From Symsagittifera roscoffensis (taxonomy: Eukaryota > Xenacoelomorpha > Acoela > Convolutidae), in NCBI RefSeq assembly GCF_963678635.1, contig NC_087071.1, forward strand, positions 35,581,680-35,645,679: a stretch of 64,000 nucleotides of DNA. The letters are read 5' to 3'. The stretch's first letter is position 1. Each line of letters starts with the position of its first letter. The notes below the pieces were generated by a model. That model had not been told where the DNA came from. It was given only the letters and a program-made list of their open reading frames with translations, and ran no database searches. Positions 19,301 through 28,973 of the stretch are shown in pieces. Made by a program: the position numbers and the translations under genes.

Positions 19301-21066
19301 ATGTGGTTTTTAGAAATGCCTTGCCTTTCAAATAAGTTCTTAAATTTATTGAAAAATTTTTCTTTCCAACCTTCCGACTGCTCGCACATGAGCACGTCAA
19401 ACCTGGTGAGTTCTTTTGGCGCTGTTCTTTGTGTAGTCACTATTCCCACTTGTCCTTGCAAGTCTAATCCCATGATGCATCTAGTTTTTCGCTCCGATAC
19501 CAGAAAGGTTGCGCCCTTAACTTCCCAGCCCGCTGACCTCAGATTGGTTTTTAGGGCTCCCAGGATACTGATCGGTTGTTTGTTGTAGTCCACAAATTTG
19601 GTTTGTAAGTTCAATTTGTCGGACGGTATGAATCTCACTTTGTTTGATTTTTCCATGATTTCTTTCGTCGTTGCCCAGTTAAGAAATGAAACAGGACTAC
19701 CAGTATCCACTGTTAGTTGAATAATCTGGCTATCTATTCGTACCATAGCCTTTAGTGACTTTACGCGGTTCAAGGTTGGATCTCGAATAGAGTCTATTTT
19801 CTGAACTCTAACCACTTTTCCGTTTGTTTCTTTTCTCATTTCATTGATTCGATCTTTCACATATTTTGAAACTCGTTCATTTTCCGGTAAATGGGTATGT
19901 ATCAACATGACTTCAAATTCACTACATGACCCAACACCTTCACTGATCTGGTCGCATTCCACTATCGATTCTTCCGAATCTTCCGCAATTTCACTTACTT
20001 GTTGTGATCTGCACATTTTAGCGAAATGATTCGGTTTACCACAGTTTTTACAGTCCTTTCCCATCGCTGGACAGTTTTTTAGGTGTCCTTGTTCAAACAT
20101 CCTTCCACATCTATTACATGGTTTCGTTTTCGTGTTTTGATTTTTGTTATTATTCTGTCTGTTATTATTTTCTCTTCTATTTGGAGTTTTGGTTTTCCCC
20201 CCCAAATTTCGTACTGCCATTACAGGTTCCTGTTTTATTCTTACACCCGATGTGTAATTGCTACTTGATCCTCCTGCAGCCGCAGCATTAGTCTTTTGAA
20301 ATGCCATTGTGGTTAACTTGCTATGTTCGAATTTTATAGCTCTTTTTAGAACTTCCTCTGGATCCAGAGTTTCGAATGTCAACGTATCCTGTAATGTCAT
20401 GTTCTTCATCTTCGAGATGAATAAGTCTCGCACTATTTCATTTTCCAATGTTCCTAGTTCTGATCTGGCTGCCTGAGCAGTTAACGCTGCGTGAAATGAT
20501 TCTAGAGATTCTCCAGATTCTTGCATTCTCGTAAATAACTTGTATCTCTCGTAGGTTACACATTTCACTTTTTGAAACGAGACTTCTGCCAGATCTGTTA
20601 CTTCTCTGAACGTCATTTTTGATATTTCTGCGTGCGGATTCTTCTGTAGGAATCTTTTCTTTCCCTCAGTGCCCAAAGATAGAAATAGTCGTGACACCAG
20701 TTTCTTTTGTACTTCGTTGTAGAAGACATTGTGTCCAACTCTTGGGCCTCTTGTTCTTTTCTCTTCGTTCTCCAATGCTACTCTGTCTCTTGCTAGTTTA
20801 TCTCTAAGGATTCTAGCGTTCCTCGCATCTTCGTTCTCCCCATCCCGGGGCGTTTCCGGGCGTGGTGGTGGTTCCTCTAATATGTCTTTTGGTTCTTCCA
20901 AAATAATCTCTGGGTTCACATTTTCTTTTACCGTAACCGCCATGAGAAATTGTTCGAACCAAATTTTAAATTGCCACGGAGGGTCTAAATTCGCTGATGC
21001 CCAAAATACCGGGATTCCCATATCCGTTCTGTTGTCTTGAGCTGCGAATCCTGCTGGCTGCGCCAT
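16303..21066 (-). CDS. Gypsy Gag-Pol polyprotein (Gag, protease, RT, RNase H, N-terminal integrase), broken at its 3' end
   Basis: 1587 codons in one frame without a gag-pol shift. The order is: Gag (about 1-350) with two zinc knuckles, C-x2-C-x7-H-x3-C at 317-332 and the canonical C-x2-C-x4-H-x4-C at 339-352; aspartic protease with D-T-G-S at 454-457; reverse transcriptase with the first catalytic Asp at about 702 and F-L-D-D at 766-769; RNase H with Asp 929, Glu about 970 and Asp 996; a Ser/Lys/Glu-rich spacer of over 300 residues (about 1080-1420); and integrase with its H-H-C-C finger at about 1452-1487 and the first two catalytic Asp at 1519 and 1578. The frame ends 9 residues later. The first ATG uses the last LTR base and the first two bases of the primer site; Met16 (21021) is an alternative start. 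Confidence 0.95.
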   Translation of the reverse strand: MAQPAGFAAQDNRTDMGIPVFWASANLDPPWQFKIWFEQFLMAVTVKENVNPEIILEEPKDILEEPPPRPETPRDGENEDARNARILRDKLARDRVALENEEKRTRGPRVGHNVFYNEVQKKLVSRLFLSLGTEGKKRFLQKNPHAEISKMTFREVTDLAEVSFQKVKCVTYERYKLFTRMQESGESLESFHAALTAQAARSELGTLENEIVRDLFISKMKNMTLQDTLTFETLDPEEVLKRAIKFEHSKLTTMAFQKTNAAAAGGSSSNYTSGVRIKQEPVMAVRNLGGKTKTPNRRENNNRQNNNKNQNTKTKPCNRCGRMFEQGHLKNCPAMGKDCKNCGKPNHFAKMCRSQQVSEIAEDSEESIVECDQISEGVGSCSEFEVMLIHTHLPENERVSKYVKDRINEMRKETNGKVVRVQKIDSIRDPTLNRVKSLKAMVRIDSQIIQLTVDTGSPVSFLNWATTKEIMEKSNKVRFIPSDKLNLQTKFVDYNKQPISILGALKTNLRSAGWEVKGATFLVSERKTRCIMGLDLQGQVGIVTTQRTAPKELTRFDVLMCEQSEGWKEKFFNKFKNLFERQGISKNHIASSKFKYPLCPIQEKGRRIPIHIQDKVEKEIEKLLTEGHITKLDKCTSDCFIAPIVITVKKDDSIKLAMDAKPINRQLFKNKYQMPNVDELIDGVSQIVTENKKGTLYFSVLDLKYAYSQLKLAADTARQCNFNIVGGKATGTYRFLTGFYGLADMPAEFQKAMDRTINHAKNTFCFLDDILIVSKGSETEHANLVEAVLKKLDAENLALKLSKCEFFKQEVNWLGHHLSEEGVRPKITKTEAVVNLNPPKSLKQLRSFLGSINHLAKFIPNVASLTEKLRPLLKEENQKKKLKNMKLPVKKFEWGDVHTEAFNAIKGAVANITKVHYYDANRQTRVKCDASHDGLGSTLEQQNDEGLWVPISFASRYLNAQEKKYSTNELELLAVVWAVDRYKHYLLGKPFTIATDHKALTTALDVNQSNKTYQSRLTTRWVDGLLPYQFNIVHIPGRDMGIVDYLSRDPFNDPWPESELDDKFVVATINSFHEAFDCWNSRLKDSSSLNRNENVLECSRRNVRKQSSSNGCYSNQNGQNRTKLDRNERKKFPRLQKQLNTTVQQKQITFSSNQLSKQSVSKNCKIKKRPVPEKIEKTDSRIEMSENTNKTYDWWSSSPQDWRNEEREESLMDPKWNRSFSTNNELSGEEEITETVQRTRKIIRGGRKNRDSSDSETRQQQRVKWSLEPEKQRIADQRLLSFWQLIGGENNVQENRELVADTQEVRENLEDEFNPISSKPIASTDRKLSEVNVIEVDLTTTEEAESEEEVCSIQPPKNLGKLRLQKQQQVETLDNLAKLFDKNLLAELTTEDTWMDRLRRVIERGDKQGFELMGPYTNPLWSQMAVQDDCILVNNRLAVPVQLRQAVLKRIHRGHPGQEAMLGAAQYLWWPHMNKDIVNLAEECRSCTRYGKNVKYLISKNSSKPLPLLTQPGQEVQLDYAGPIENQKGKKIYLLVAIDRFSKFPSVKVTKSTSGKSTVKFLRSYIDTHGVPESIRSDQFQALREKL
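21044..21065 (-). other. Primer-binding site of the Gypsy element, tRNA-Ser type
   Basis: Directly inside the 5' LTR. On the + strand it reads GAATCCTGCTGGCTGCGCCA, which has the form of a tRNA 3' end: the end of the T loop, the T-stem CCTGC, a 7-base acceptor strand, G73 and CCA. G73 with an acceptor starting GCAG on the other strand best fits tRNA-Ser. The whole site is also gag coding sequence (residues 1-8). Confidence 0.75.
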
Positions 21067-21324
21067 GTGATATGCGTTGCGATATCAAATTGAAAACAAG
21101 TTGGAATTCAATACTTTATTTAGAAGATTGAATTTAGATTTTCTCTTTTCTTTGTTTTCTTATGTACTGAGAGATAGATCGTTGTTAAGTACTCTGATCT
21201 CTCACTTAGTCTCAGTGTCATCACTTATGTATGACCTTGAGCGTACCATAAAATAATGATTTAACACCAGAGGTTGGCTGTACAACCGTATAGTGAGTAC
21301 TGCTACTGCAGTAGCGGTATGACA
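21066..21324 (-). repeat. 5' LTR of the Gypsy element
   Basis: 259 bp, identical by eye to 14122-14380. Promoter and transcription start should lie here, but no clear TATA box was assigned. Followed by the target-site copy ATTGA at 21325-21329. Confidence 0.95.
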
Positions 21325-22041
21325 ATTGATAAGAAAATTATATCACAAAAAAGCCTCTTACACCGCTCAACAAAGTTTAAGAAGGGTTAAATCTCCAAAA
21401 GTTTGCGCAAATTATTTAAAATTTGTTTTTAAACAGAGGTACTGGGTTTTTATATCACATTTATTGACTATCAAGTAAAAATTTTTCTTTTATTCTAGTT
21501 TTTGGAGATTAAACCCTTCATAAACTTTGTTGAACTGCGTAAGAGGCTTCCTATGATATAATTTTCACATCAATTAACAAAGTAGTTTCAGCGTAATTCT
21601 TGATTAATTGAAAAAAGCCAAAATGACCCATTTTTGGGGTAAAATTTTTGTTGAGAATATCGGAGAAAAAATGGCACCATATTAATTCTGGTGAAATTCT
21701 AAGCAACTTTTGTCCTGTTCACTTTTTGTCAAATCTTAACCCAATTTGAGAAAAACGCGTTTGAAAACTCAAGTTTTGTTCGTTTTGTCCAGATAATTTA
21801 AATCAGCACTGTAAATATGGAGGCAGTAAACTGGCTGAAAGATTGCTATTTATCCAAATTAGCAATTTTTGAACCCACCTTTTTTACGAAAAAGGATCGC
21901 AGTTAATTGTTTTTTTTTAAACTTGAGCCCAGGAAGTCAACACTTTTCAGATGATATAGGAAACTCCGTTATAAAGCGGCGAGTTTAAAGTTCTGACAAA
22001 AAAACACACTGCGTACAAATATTGCATCCTTTCGTCAAAAG

Positions 22042-22290
22042 TCAACAACCACTTTCATTTTTGCGAACCTCAAACAAATCGGCCTCGCGAACTAATCGGC
22101 TAGCTACATCTTTTCCTCCCATTTCCACTTCTACACTGTATCTCATTGGCTGGTTGTTGTACATGAGCAGTTCAGACATATTCTGATTAGCCGAAGAGGC
22201 TGCGTGGGCGAATCCGATCTTTTTCTGTTTGTTTTCCAGTCTGATTTTGTATGATTGATCGGCCGGGAAAATATCTTCTGATGGAACTTC
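22042..22290 (-). CDS. Exon 6 of gene A (terminal exon in the six-exon model)
   Basis: On the minus strand the acceptor TTCGTTTCAG precedes 22290. The frame runs 82 codons to a TGA at 22042-22044. The peptide looks like ordinary folded protein (E-V-P-S-E-D-I-F-P-A-D near the start, Y-S-V-E-V-E-M-G-G-K-D-V-A-S-R-L-V-R-E-A-D near the end). It joins exon 5 in phase 0. A GT (GTTGTT) after 22050 would allow splicing, in phase, past the stop to exon 7 using the 12213 acceptor. Several donors in this gene are equally loose (GTTAGT, GTAACG, GTTACT), so both models are credible. No family is recognised. Confidence 0.85.
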   Translation of the reverse strand, partial: EVPSEDIFPADQSYKIRLENKQKKIGFAHAASSANQNMSELLMYNNQPMRYSVEVEMGGKDVASRLVREADLFEVRKNESGC

Positions 22291-25165
22291 CTGAAACGAA
22301 AGGTTTCTTTTATGTCCATGACACCTACTTTTCGAAGTTTCATTTGTAAATTACGTTCATTCTAAGCAATACTTTGAACAAAGTGTTAATTTGTTTTAGT
22401 TTTTTCATCTTGCTAATTATGGGCACGCTATATCGGACAAGCTTTCCTGTATACAAAAATGATGGCGCTAAAAGCTAGAGGTAATTTTTTCCTACTTTTT
22501 TCGCAAATTTGTAAATAATTGTCCGAGCGGTTCTACTCTTTGAGTCAGCAGATCAACAGAGCTACCTAGATTGGAATAAATTTTAATCACTTGAATAGAT
22601 AGCACAACTCCGACAGCAAGTCATTGGGGCATTTAAGGGTATCTTGAAATTCTCAATTTACAATCGGATTTTCCCTTATTGGCAAATCCAAAAAAGGGAG
22701 TTTTTAGAATTATATTTGAACTTTAAGTAAAGTAAAAACGAAAACAGCTCAAAAAGAAGTTTTTTAAATTATGTACAACTTTTTAATAAGGTAAAAGACA
22801 AAAAATAGCGTAGAAATGCTTTTAAAACAAATTATTTTAATTATATTAAATGGTATATCATCGAAAACACTTCTGCGGGAGTATTATGCTTAGTTTTCAT
22901 CTGCTGTGGGAGATAAATGCTGATTGTTCGAAATTAACATTATGGCGCTGACTATTTTAGTTTTTTCATCTTACCTTGTTCAATTAAAATAAAGTAACGG
23001 CGTGACATTTTAACTTTTCTTTTTACAGCGCGTAAAATATATTTGAACTAAAAAAATTGACTGCATTGCAAGCCAAAACTATTTCTAAAGCAGTCAAAAC
23101 AAATTCATGTAGATTTTTTTTGAATAAAAATATATATTTTTTAAATTTTAAAACATATTGCTAGTAGCAAGAAAAAATAAACTGAGAAATAAAAATCAAG
23201 ATTTTTTGCATAACATACAATAGATCGAAATCTTTTGAATATCAGTGTTTTATATATAGCCATACCCAACAAAAATTTTCATCCCGATAAAAAATTTTTC
23301 CAGATAATTTAACCTGATTTTTTTGTTTTCTGTAAAAAAAAACTATTTATTTTTCATCTTATTTTAGAATTATACAATTTCTGAAAGAATATTCAAAACC
23401 AGTTCACTGCTCAACTGCAATGAGATATGCATGCCTCGAGCATACGCAAAAGCCATAGCAAAATAATGCAAGTTATCACCTGTTATAACAAGTGTTACTT
23501 TGCATAATTTTCGTAAAATTTTTCTATTATATCAGGTCACGTTTTCTAGCGGTTAGCACAAACTTCAATCCAAAGGTAGTTCAAGTGTTCGAGATCCATC
23601 AGGAAATTTTTGTTAAATAGAAATAGCCTAGATTTTCGATCAGAAATAGGATGAGAATAAAGATTTTTAAGAAAATTCCTGCTTGATTTAAACATTTTAA
23701 AAAGTCAGATGATTTCAAGTTAAGTATTTCTTGCCAGAAAAAAAAATTGTTCGGTGAGGGAAAGTTTTGTACGGCTATTTTTTTTCCATAAAATGATATC
23801 AGTTTTTTTTGTTCCACTTTGAAGTATTGTGTTTACTCAAAAAAAGCACATTCATCAACAGTTTCTAATAAAAGATCACTCATAGATGAATTGGCAACAA
23901 TCACACAGATAAAACATAGCTGGTGATTCGCCGTGTGAACAAATGTAATCTCTTTCACGTAGAAAACGCGATAATTGATTGAGGGCTAGAAAACTTCTTT
24001 TTTTTAAAAGACAGTGATTGAAAGACGCAGCTTGTTTTTTTTAACGTTTATTTTAAAAAATTAGAATTATTTCAACATGCAAAAAATACACAGACCTTAT
24101 AGCTGAAAACAATTCAGTGCAGTTTATAAAAATAATTTGAAAAATCCAGCTTGGCTTAGATTTTGACAAAAAAACTCTGCCTGCAAAACAAAACATATCT
24201 TTTAACTAAACTTTTGGATTGTTTTATTGAAAAACTACTTCTGATTATCATAGAACTCAAATTTTACCTTAAGCTGTACTGATAAAATTTTTATTGAAGA
24301 TCAGAAAGTGCCTTCAAAACACAAGAGTGGACAGAAAATTTATGCTGATGTCTCTGAACAGCTTATAATGTGTGTATAACATTCGTTTGATTAGCAGTTT
24401 TCATACAATCAAGGTATTAAACTGTAAAATTGCTTTATTTTATGAGCAGGTCGTGATGCCTGGTGAATAGAATTTTTTAATACCTCTTAGTAGTATTAAT
24501 TTATTTCATTTTTTTGCTAAGTTGCATTGTTTTTTTTGCGCCCGCCGGTGTAAAAGATGATTTTTGACTGTTATTTTAGAATGAAAATTCTAAAATAAGT
24601 TATATTTTTGAATTAAAATTTTTGTGAATAAAAAGAAATTTAGCGTCCGGGTCAAAAAAAATCGACATTCTGTTTTTGTTCATCTTTTAGTCACGATTAA
24701 ATTGGTTTCAATTCCAAAATATTTTGAACCAATCAGAATATGTTTGCAGCAAAACAGCAAAATGGCTTTTTTGAGATGGTTTGAAAAAATTTGACCAGAA
24801 AACATGTTTAGTTAGCGGGCGCCACCTTCAAAAATATGCATATTCTGAGGCCGATCGATGTCGTAAATGAATGTCGTAGAAACCTTAGACGACCCTGCAA
24901 ATGCGTTGATTTGCGAAATCAGAGAGAGAGTTCGCAACCATGCCTAAATCCACAACTGGCCACAGCTGTTGTTTCTTCCCAGACTTTTGTTAAAATTCAA
25001 AGTTGATGTAGGCAAAAATTGACAAAATAAGGCACTTAGTGCTTTTATCTTGCATGATGCTGATTTTAAAGCTCATTTCGTAAAACATGTCTATTTTATT
25101 ATTTTTCGGCGTAGGCTAAAAAAGAACATGTCTGTCGAAATAAAATACAAAAATTAAAACGTTAC
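22291..25165 (-). other. Intron 5 of gene A
   Basis: Donor GTAACG, acceptor TTTCAG. AT-rich throughout. I see no exon, repeat family or ORF worth naming in it. Confidence 0.7.
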
Positions 25166-25279
25166 TTTTCCAGTTTCTGAGTCCCAGTAAAAGAATCTTC
25201 GGAGTGGTTTTAGATTTCGAGGCACTGCGGCCACCAAATCATTGTGCTGTACTTGACGAGTGTACGCTCCAAATGTTTT
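25166..25279 (-). CDS. Exon 5 of gene A
   Basis: Acceptor TTGATTTCAG before 25279 and donor GTAACG after 25166. Exactly 38 codons in phase 0. Encodes a basic, aromatic-containing stretch that starts K-T-F-G-A-Y and includes R-R-F-F-Y-W-D-S. Codon use and GC content stand out from the flanks. Confidence 0.88.
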
Positions 25280-25873
25280 CTGAAATCAAATGATAAAAAT
25301 GTTATTTGTGTACCATATGATTTTTAGTTGTTCCAATTGTTTTTTATTTATCTCACATTTATCCAAAAACTAAATTGAAATTTAAAAAACAACAACAGCG
25401 AAAGAAGAGCATTGAAATTAAACAAAATTTGGGATCTTTTTTCAAAATGTAATGTTTACCATTACTTGAAGAGTATTCGATCCAAACGTTATTTGAAACC
25501 ACACGAAAAAATATACATTTTTTGTAGTATAAATAGAGGCATATTTAGAGGGGTGGGTATTCAACTTTGTAATAATTCACTCCTCTCAGTACTATTCGGT
25601 GGCTTCTTATAAATTGCTTACGAAACAAAAAAAATGGCAATATGGTGCTTTGACATAGGTCGGAAAATCAATTTGATGTTTTTTTTCATATCCTTTTAAA
25701 AAAGATTAGTACATAAAATCAGCGACTGGATTTAGAGTTTAATTTTACGCAATCTCAAACAACTTTTTACTCAACAACTGATTTTGGTTTTTAAAAAGAC
25801 GTCAGAATGTGCTTGTCGAAGTCGATTTTTATTTCATCAACCTCAAGCTGAAGTTGTTTAGAGGTTTACTAAC
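25280..25873 (-). other. Intron 4 of gene A
   Basis: 594 bp, donor GTTAGT, TTTCAG acceptor. No other feature seen. Confidence 0.7.
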
Positions 25874-25962
25874 TCTAAGCTGGGGTCCCATCATGAAGTC
25901 TTGGTATTGAAGTTTGTGCAGAGAGTTCAATCTGAGAGCATCCCACACTATATCCGCATCTT
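25874..25962 (-). CDS. Exon 4 of gene A
   Basis: Acceptor GTTTTTTCAG before 25962 and donor GTTAGT after 25874. 89 nt: 2 nt completing the codon left open by exon 3, then 29 codons. Encodes D-A-D-I-V-W-D-A-L-R followed by a Phe/Met/Gln-containing stretch. Confidence 0.88.
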
Positions 25963-26548
25963 CTGAAAAAACATTTCTTTTGATTAATTGCAGAAAGAGA
26001 AAAAGAAAACTTTTTTGATAAAATTTAGAAGTAAAATAAATTTTAAAGAAGAAAAAAACGTATCTAGTAAGCAATTTTAATATACATATCTAGTTCAACT
26101 TCTAATGAAAAATTTTAATTTTAGGTTTTTTAAATATGCTAAGCGTTTTTATACTCGTTTGTTTCAATTTACAACTTTTAGGTTCCCTAAATTCAGTCAA
26201 AATTAATTTTCTGGTAATCTTGCAAATATATCGTAATGTAGAATTACGTTCATCTTGCAAGGTTATATTTATTTGCAAGATCTTGACAAGATGGGCATGC
26301 ATCTTGTCAAAAATCTTGAACGTGATAAATCGAGAAAAAAAACGAGAAAATGTATTTTACAACTTCCTTTTCAATTAATTCAGGTAAAAAAATTCGTGCT
26401 AGTTTTTATTTGTTTCTTAAAATTCCATTGAATTGGCTGAACTAATAAAAAAAAACGCAGAAAAGTACCGTAACGTTAAAATTGAAAATAGAATTTAATT
26501 TGGAGGCCAGCCTCTTCTTTGATTGGCTAGAAAACCTTTGGAACTCAC
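25963..26548 (-). other. Intron 3 of gene A
   Basis: 586 bp, donor GTGAGT, acceptor TTTTTTCAG. AT-rich, with a near-repeated TCTTG/CAAGA cluster near 26220-26320 and nothing else of note. Confidence 0.7.
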
Positions 26549-26646
26549 GTTCTATTTCGTCCAACTTGACAGCATCTTTGCGAATGTGATGGACGGGAGG
26601 GGCATCTGGGTTGATGAAATGAGTAGCCCAGAATGGTCCGAACGTC
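26549..26646 (-). CDS. Exon 3 of gene A
   Basis: Acceptor TTTTTGTTATAG before 26646 and donor GTGAGT after 26549. 98 nt: 1 + 32 codons + 1. Encodes T-F-G-P-F-W-A-T-H-F-I-N-P-D-A-P-P-V-H-H and then a charged stretch. The single leading base completes the Lys codon opened by exon 2, 18.6 kb upstream. Confidence 0.88.
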
Positions 26647-27088
26647 CTATAACAAAAACAAAGCTTGAATCACGTGACTTAGTTGAGTTTTTAAAGCAAA
26701 AAGTTTCATTTAAAATCTTTTTCAAAAACAAATTCAATAGGTAGTCTTTTAGAACAACTATCAAAAAATGAAAAATCTTTGCAAAAAAATGTTTGCTGAG
26801 AATTTAACTTTTTGACATTTTGACGTCAATGAAGTTTTTTTGCAGCATCAGAAGAACATAAAGGTCAAAGTCGAACAAAAACTGACTGATTAATATCTTA
26901 GTGTAAATCAATTCAAAGTTTGAAAAATCTTGTTTTGTGAAAAATGAAAAATTTGGGAGTTCTCAATTTCCACAAGTTTTCCAAAAAGATGAAACAATTC
27001 CTGTTGTTTTTGACCTATTTTTGTTTTATAAGCATGTTTTCCATTAAATCCAGGTACAATTTTTTTTGCATAAAGATCAAATCAGATA

Positions 27089-28372
27089 CAGTGCTGACAT
27101 AAACTCTCAGGACTAAAAAAATTAACTAAAAACTCTATTAGCAATTAGCACCTAATATACAATTTTTTTAACATTTAGTTACATAAAACTTTTTACCTAA
27201 TTCACAAATACAGATAAATACTAAAGATAACAAAATTTAATATTTGGATTGATAACCATTATTTTTCAGAGCTGCATTTATTCTACGAAGAATGCTCCGA
27301 TGTAACCGATGAATGCAGTCGCCCGGAATTGCCAAAACGTTTCGAAAATTTTACAAATAAGTTTCATAACTCTTGTAGTGTGTTTTTCACGAATCTTCTG
27401 TTTGATGTAATTCCATAATTTTGAAAAATGATCAAATCTGAGCGATTTTTCTAAATTTGAAAACTGTTTTTTGTAGAAAGTTTGTGAGTTACGGCAACTG
27501 GTACTGTCTTGCTGGAAAATTTCATCCAAATGAAACTTCCATTATGTGGGTTTCAGGTAAATTGCAATATTTGGCAGAATTAATGATCCCGTCGATGACT
27601 ACAAAATCTCTTTCTCTAGAAAATGTTATATGGCTTCAAAACACCACCTTTTTCCCGCCAAATTTTGCCATTGGAATGATATAATTGGGGTGTTTTTGCA
27701 TATATGCGGGTCGTCTCACGTAAATCTCGGCGCTTGAGTATAAAATAGTTTTGTCTAAAAATTTTATATTTTATATTTTTCAAAAATGTTGTTTTTTGAG
27801 TTATTTTCTATTGATGTCCAAAATTTTGAGTTTTTTGGCGCTGACTTGCGCCCTCACTCCTTTTCTGACCAAAATTGATTGAATGTTGCTGGCTGATGAG
27901 TATAAAGCTGGCTCAATTTAGTTTCGAAGCTCTTGAGAAGTCGCAAACGGATTTTTTTTGCAATTAATCAAATTAAATAACTTCAGTCTCTGCAATTAAA
28001 TAACTTCAGTCTCTTTTGGCATTTTTTTTTTCGATCGACCGACGTTTTTGGCTCTATCATGTCGTCCATTATCCAACTTACGGTTTTTGTTCACCAAAAA
28101 ACTCCACGCAGTAGATTTAGCAACATAAGCTTTTCTTCAATATATCATGTAAACTATACATTTTAGGGGGAAAATTCCAAAGTTTGGAACTTTTTGCGTA
28201 GCAAAACAAATCACATAATAAACGTACTAACGTTTTTGCTTAGTTTTCAAAAATGTGATTTTTTGTTGAATGTAGCAGGAATCTCTAGAAAACCTTTTCA
28301 GTTGGAATAATGAGAATTTCTTCAAAAATATTAGTTTCAAATCTTTAATCCGGATAGTTTAAATCAGCACTG
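27089..28372 (-). mobile_element. Decayed Tc1/mariner-type transposon
   Basis: The ends are CAGTGCTGAC at 27089 (preceded by TA) and AATCAGCACTG ending 28372, with inner words TTTAAACTATCCGG at the right end and a diverged form at the left. The right-hand end matches the ends of the palindromic MITE at 13880-21811. The 1.28-kb interior carries a ruined transposase on the minus strand. It is a plausible relative of the element that mobilised that MITE. Confidence 0.75.
27278..28140 (-). pseudogene. Tc1/mariner transposase pseudogene
   Basis: In the 3' part (27278-27529) an 83-codon frame includes F-Q-Q-D, the block around the second catalytic Asp of Tc1-type DDE transposases, and further on L-W-N-Y-I-K-Q-K-I, matching the N-L-W-x-x-(I/L)-K block before the third acidic position. 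Farther upstream (27,840-28,140), in other frames, N-P-F-A-T-S-Q-E-L-R and a V-G-R-S-K-K-K stretch resemble the N-terminal DNA-binding part. Several stops and frame changes separate the pieces, so no functional protein can be made. Confidence 0.75.
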
Positions 28373-28973
28373 AATTGCAGACAAACGCCACAAATTGTTT
28401 GCAAAATCAGCCAGAAAATTAGTATGTTTTTTTTCTGAAACTATTCACAAAACTTGTGTGACTTGTGTGAAATTTTTCATAGTCACCTTCAATGGAACCG
28501 TAAGGAAAAGGAAATCATTGTTGTTCAATGGTTCTAGGTAGACCTATTTTTCCACTTACTGAAACTCATTAAGTTAGGGAAAGCCATGCAGTTCTTGGAA
28601 TGCAAAACTTGCAAGATTATTGGAACAAATCTTGCTTTGAAAACTTTATTATTACTTATTTCTTGCAATCTTTTTGTGAAACTATCTTTCGTCCCTCAAA
28701 AATTGCATTCATCTTATAGAATTTTGGAAAATTGGCATTCCAATTGCAGGAAAGAACCAAAGCAATTAATCAAACTTTTTTTTTTAATTTTTGTGCCCTT
28801 TTTGATATGTTAAGTGATAAGTGCTTATAGTGGTTTTTGCAACTTCAAAGATGTCAGAAAACACATGGAGTCGTTCAAATATGACAGAAGATGAGTAGAG
28901 AAAATAAATGAACAAATGAAAATCAATCATTTCAATTTTCATTTTGGTATTTTTTTTTTAAAAACTTAAATTA

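Larger units (their letters stand above)
14122..21324 (-). mobile_element. Full-length Ty3/Gypsy LTR retrotransposon, 7.2 kb, very recent insertion
   Basis: Two identical 259-bp LTRs bracket a gag-pol reading frame on the minus strand. The 5-bp target duplication is ATTGA (14117-14121 and 21325-21329). The domain order is Gag with zinc knuckles, protease, reverse transcriptase, RNase H, integrase and a long C-terminal extension, the Ty3/Gypsy order. There is no envelope gene. Identical LTRs mean insertion recently relative to the neutral mutation rate. It sits inside a palindromic MITE, so it inserted after that element. A one-base break in integrase (see the CDS entries) may make this copy inactive, or may be an assembly error. 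Confidence 0.95.
13880..21811. mobile_element. Palindromic Tc1/mariner-type MITE, interrupted by the Gypsy element
   Basis: The outer ends are CAGTGCTGATTTAAA at 13880 and its complement ending at 21811, flanked by TA on both sides (13878-13879, 21812-21813). Roughly 240 bp of the left arm (13880-14121) match the inverted right arm, including the ACAAAATGAACAAAA-type and AAACGCGTTT words. Within the right part, 21334-21400 is again an inverted match of 21500-21560. Without the inserted retrotransposon the element is about 724 bp and would fold almost end to end with a short loop. It has no coding capacity. It shares its ends with the decayed transposase copy at 27089-28372. Confidence 0.85.
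12222..22041 (-). other. 9.8-kb interval between exons 6 and 7: intron, or space between two genes
   Basis: It holds the palindromic MITE (13880-21811) with the Gypsy element inside it, a GTGATCAGTAATTGGCAAA word duplicated at about 12237 and 12273, and C-rich and CA-rich tracts near 13746-13775. I see no other exon in 12.2-13.9 kb or 21.8-22.0 kb. Confidence 0.5.

Noticed and set aside
14481-21040. Several plus-strand frames of 60-130 codons opposite the Gypsy gene
   Set aside because: Mirror frames of the gag-pol coding strand without recognisable domains.
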